Of a stretch of DNA of 64,000 nt, positions 62,812 through 64,000 are shown piece by piece. Under the pieces are notes generated by a model. It ran no database searches, was not told where the DNA came from, and worked only from the letters and a program-made list of their open reading frames with translations. The DNA lies in the NCBI GenBank assembly GCA_963703045.1, contig OY969782.1, positions 2,480,001 to 2,544,000 of the forward strand. Direction: 5' to 3'. Made by a program: the position numbers and the translations under genes. This DNA is from Miltoncostaea sp963703045. Its GTDB lineage: Bacteria > Actinomycetota > Thermoleophilia > Miltoncostaeales > Miltoncostaeaceae. The first letter of the stretch is position 1; the number at the start of each line of letters is the position of its first letter.

Positions 62812-64000
62812 CTATCGGAAGGCCGCGCGGGCGTTGCCGAGAGCCCGCACGAGCGCGTCGATGTCGTCGGCCGAATTGTAGAGGTAGGTGCTCGCCCTGG
62901 CCGTCGCGCCCACGCCGAGCACCCGCATGAGCGGCTTGGCGCAGTGGTGGCCGGCCCGCACGCACACGCCCTCCTGGTCGATCAGCTGGGCGATGTCGTG
63001 AGGGTGGAGGTCGTCCATGCTGAACGAGACCGCCCCGCCGCGCGCCGTCGCGTCGCGCGGCCCGTAGACGGTCAGTCCGTCGATCTCCGCGAGCGCGTCG
63101 AGCATGAGGGCCGTCAGCTCCACCTCGTGGGTCCGCACCGCCGCGAGGCCGACGCCCATCAGGTACTCCGCCGCCGCGCCGAGGCCGATCGCCTCGGCGA
63201 TGGGCGGGGTGCCGGCCTCGAACTTCCACGGCAGGTCGGCCCATGTCGAGCCCTCGGTCGTCACGTTCGAGATCATCTCGCCGCCGCCGAGGAACGGCTC
63301 CATGCGCTCGAGCGCCTCGGTGCGCCCCACGAGGACGCCGATGCCGGTGGGCCCGAGCATCTTGTGGCCGGTGAAGGCGAAGAAGTCGCAGCCGATGCCC
63401 GGCACGTCGACCGGCATGTGGGGCACGCTCTGGGAGCCGTCGACCATCACCATCGCCCCGGCCTCGTGCGCGAGGGCGGTGATCTCGGCCACGGGGTTGA
63501 TCGTGCCGAGCACGTTGCTCACGTGGACCACGCCGACCATGCGGGTCCGCTCGCCGAGCATCTCGCGGAAGGCGTCCATGTCGAGCTCGCCGGTGGGCAG
63601 CGACCGGCACGAACCGCACCCGGGCGCCCGTGATGCCGGCCACGATCTGCCACGGGACGATGTTGGAGTGGTGCTCCATCTCGGTCAGGAGGATCTCGTC
63701 GCCTGCCGTGAGGGTGCGCACGCCCCAGGCCCAGGCGACCAGGTTGATCGCCTCGCTCGCGTTCTTCGTCAGCACGACGCCCTCGCGCGGCGCGCCCACC
63801 AGCCGCGCCACCGCGTCGCGACCGCCCTCGTAGCGGGTCGTCGCCTCGGCGGCCAACTCGTAGACGCCGCGGTGCACGTTGGCGTTGGTCTCGCGGTAGT
63901 ACGCGTCCATCGCCGCGAGCACCGACGCCGGCTTCTGCGAGGTCGCCGCCGAGTCGAGGTAGACCAGCGGCGCCCCGTGCACCCGCCGCCCCAGGATCGG
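62812..64000 (-). CDS. sufS: Cysteine desulfurase SufS, 5' end outside window, one frame break
   Basis: Group II PLP desulfurase. LVYLDSAATSQKP, NASEAINLVAWAWG, EMEHHSNIVPWQ, VDGSQSVPHMPVD, FFAFTGHKMLGPTG (PLP Lys) and the active-site Cys in RAGHHCAKPLMR. The N-terminus continues past 64000 (PILGRRVHGAP is still coding). One extra base near 63600 separates GARVRFVPV from LPTGELDMDAFREML. Provides sulfur to SufU for Fe-S assembly. Confidence 0.93.

Overview
The window is a very GC-rich chromosomal stretch, densely packed with housekeeping genes. It carries no mobile element, CRISPR array, tRNA or rRNA gene that I can see. Start codons are often GTG, and many consecutive genes overlap through GTGA or ATGA. 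The gene mix (SufS-SufU-SufT, GuaB3-type IMP dehydrogenase relative, CIRCE-controlled groESL, NnrE/NnrD-Alr, RipA-like NlpC/P60 protein, heliorhodopsin, PspA with PspAA, type IV pilin-like proteins) suggests a monoderm actinobacterium, perhaps Thermoleophilia. That placement is an inference from gene content and base composition, not from a marker phylogeny.

Layout. 1-5.2 kb: a broken acyl-CoA synthetase end, OsmC with a divergent TetR regulator, PspA/PspAA, a DEAD-box helicase with a structured leader, and a flavin reductase. 5.2-11.9 kb: two thioredoxin-fold genes, a tandem pair of unusual alpha/beta hydrolases, an acetoin-utilisation/histone-deacetylase-type protein, a DsbA-like protein, and an SDR coupled to a sirtuin. 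11.9-17.3 kb: rph-rdgB-SDR-membrane protein, a small Cys-pair protein, and groES-groEL behind a CIRCE operator. 17.5-24.9 kb (minus strand): GH15 glucanase/trehalase, metallophosphoesterase, small membrane protein, MscS channel, glucose-6-phosphate dehydrogenase, heliorhodopsin, DUF3237-like and YciI-like proteins. 25-28.7 kb: three pilin-type proteins. 28.8-37.7 kb: AEC transporter, pyrF, D,D-carboxypeptidase, 1-phosphofructokinase-type kinase, guaB3, a secreted beta-propeller/RTX-repeat protein and guaA. 37.7-41.9 kb: an FAD monooxygenase, then a Re-citrate-synthase-like gene head to head with an HTH-bearing Si-type citrate synthase. 42-51.6 kb: S4-domain protein and the long plus-strand run rplM-rpsI-glmM-glmS-acpS-nnrE/D-alr-cca (nucleotide sugars, peptidoglycan precursors, ribosome, tRNA maturation). 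51.7-60.1 kb: CAP protein, PduO-type adenosyltransferase, RNase II/R, M15 peptidase, EamA transporter and three murein-hydrolase-type proteins. 60.1-64 kb: two divergent alpha/beta hydrolases and a SUF Fe-S gene cluster running off the right edge.

Three global patterns stand out. First, about twenty transcription-unit heads carry a TANNNT-like hexamer 6-9 nt before the start codon, as expected for leaderless mRNAs; this also fixes many start codons. Second, at least nine reading-frame breaks occur in eight genes, including glmS, cca, sufS and the RNase, and all are in the same direction (one extra nucleotide). This is either an insertion-biased assembly artefact or, less likely, programmed +1 frameshifting. 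Third, guaA and glmM have no ATG/GTG/TTG that keeps the conserved N-terminus and appear to start at CTG; an EamA gene has a perfect Shine-Dalgarno in front of ATC.

The most interesting biology is the head-to-head pair of unrelated citrate synthases around an AT-rich perfect palindrome, where one enzyme carries its own DNA-binding domain; the heliorhodopsin with its own promoter inside an osmotic/carbon-metabolism cluster; and a murein hydrolase whose NlpC/P60 domain has lost both its catalytic Cys and His.
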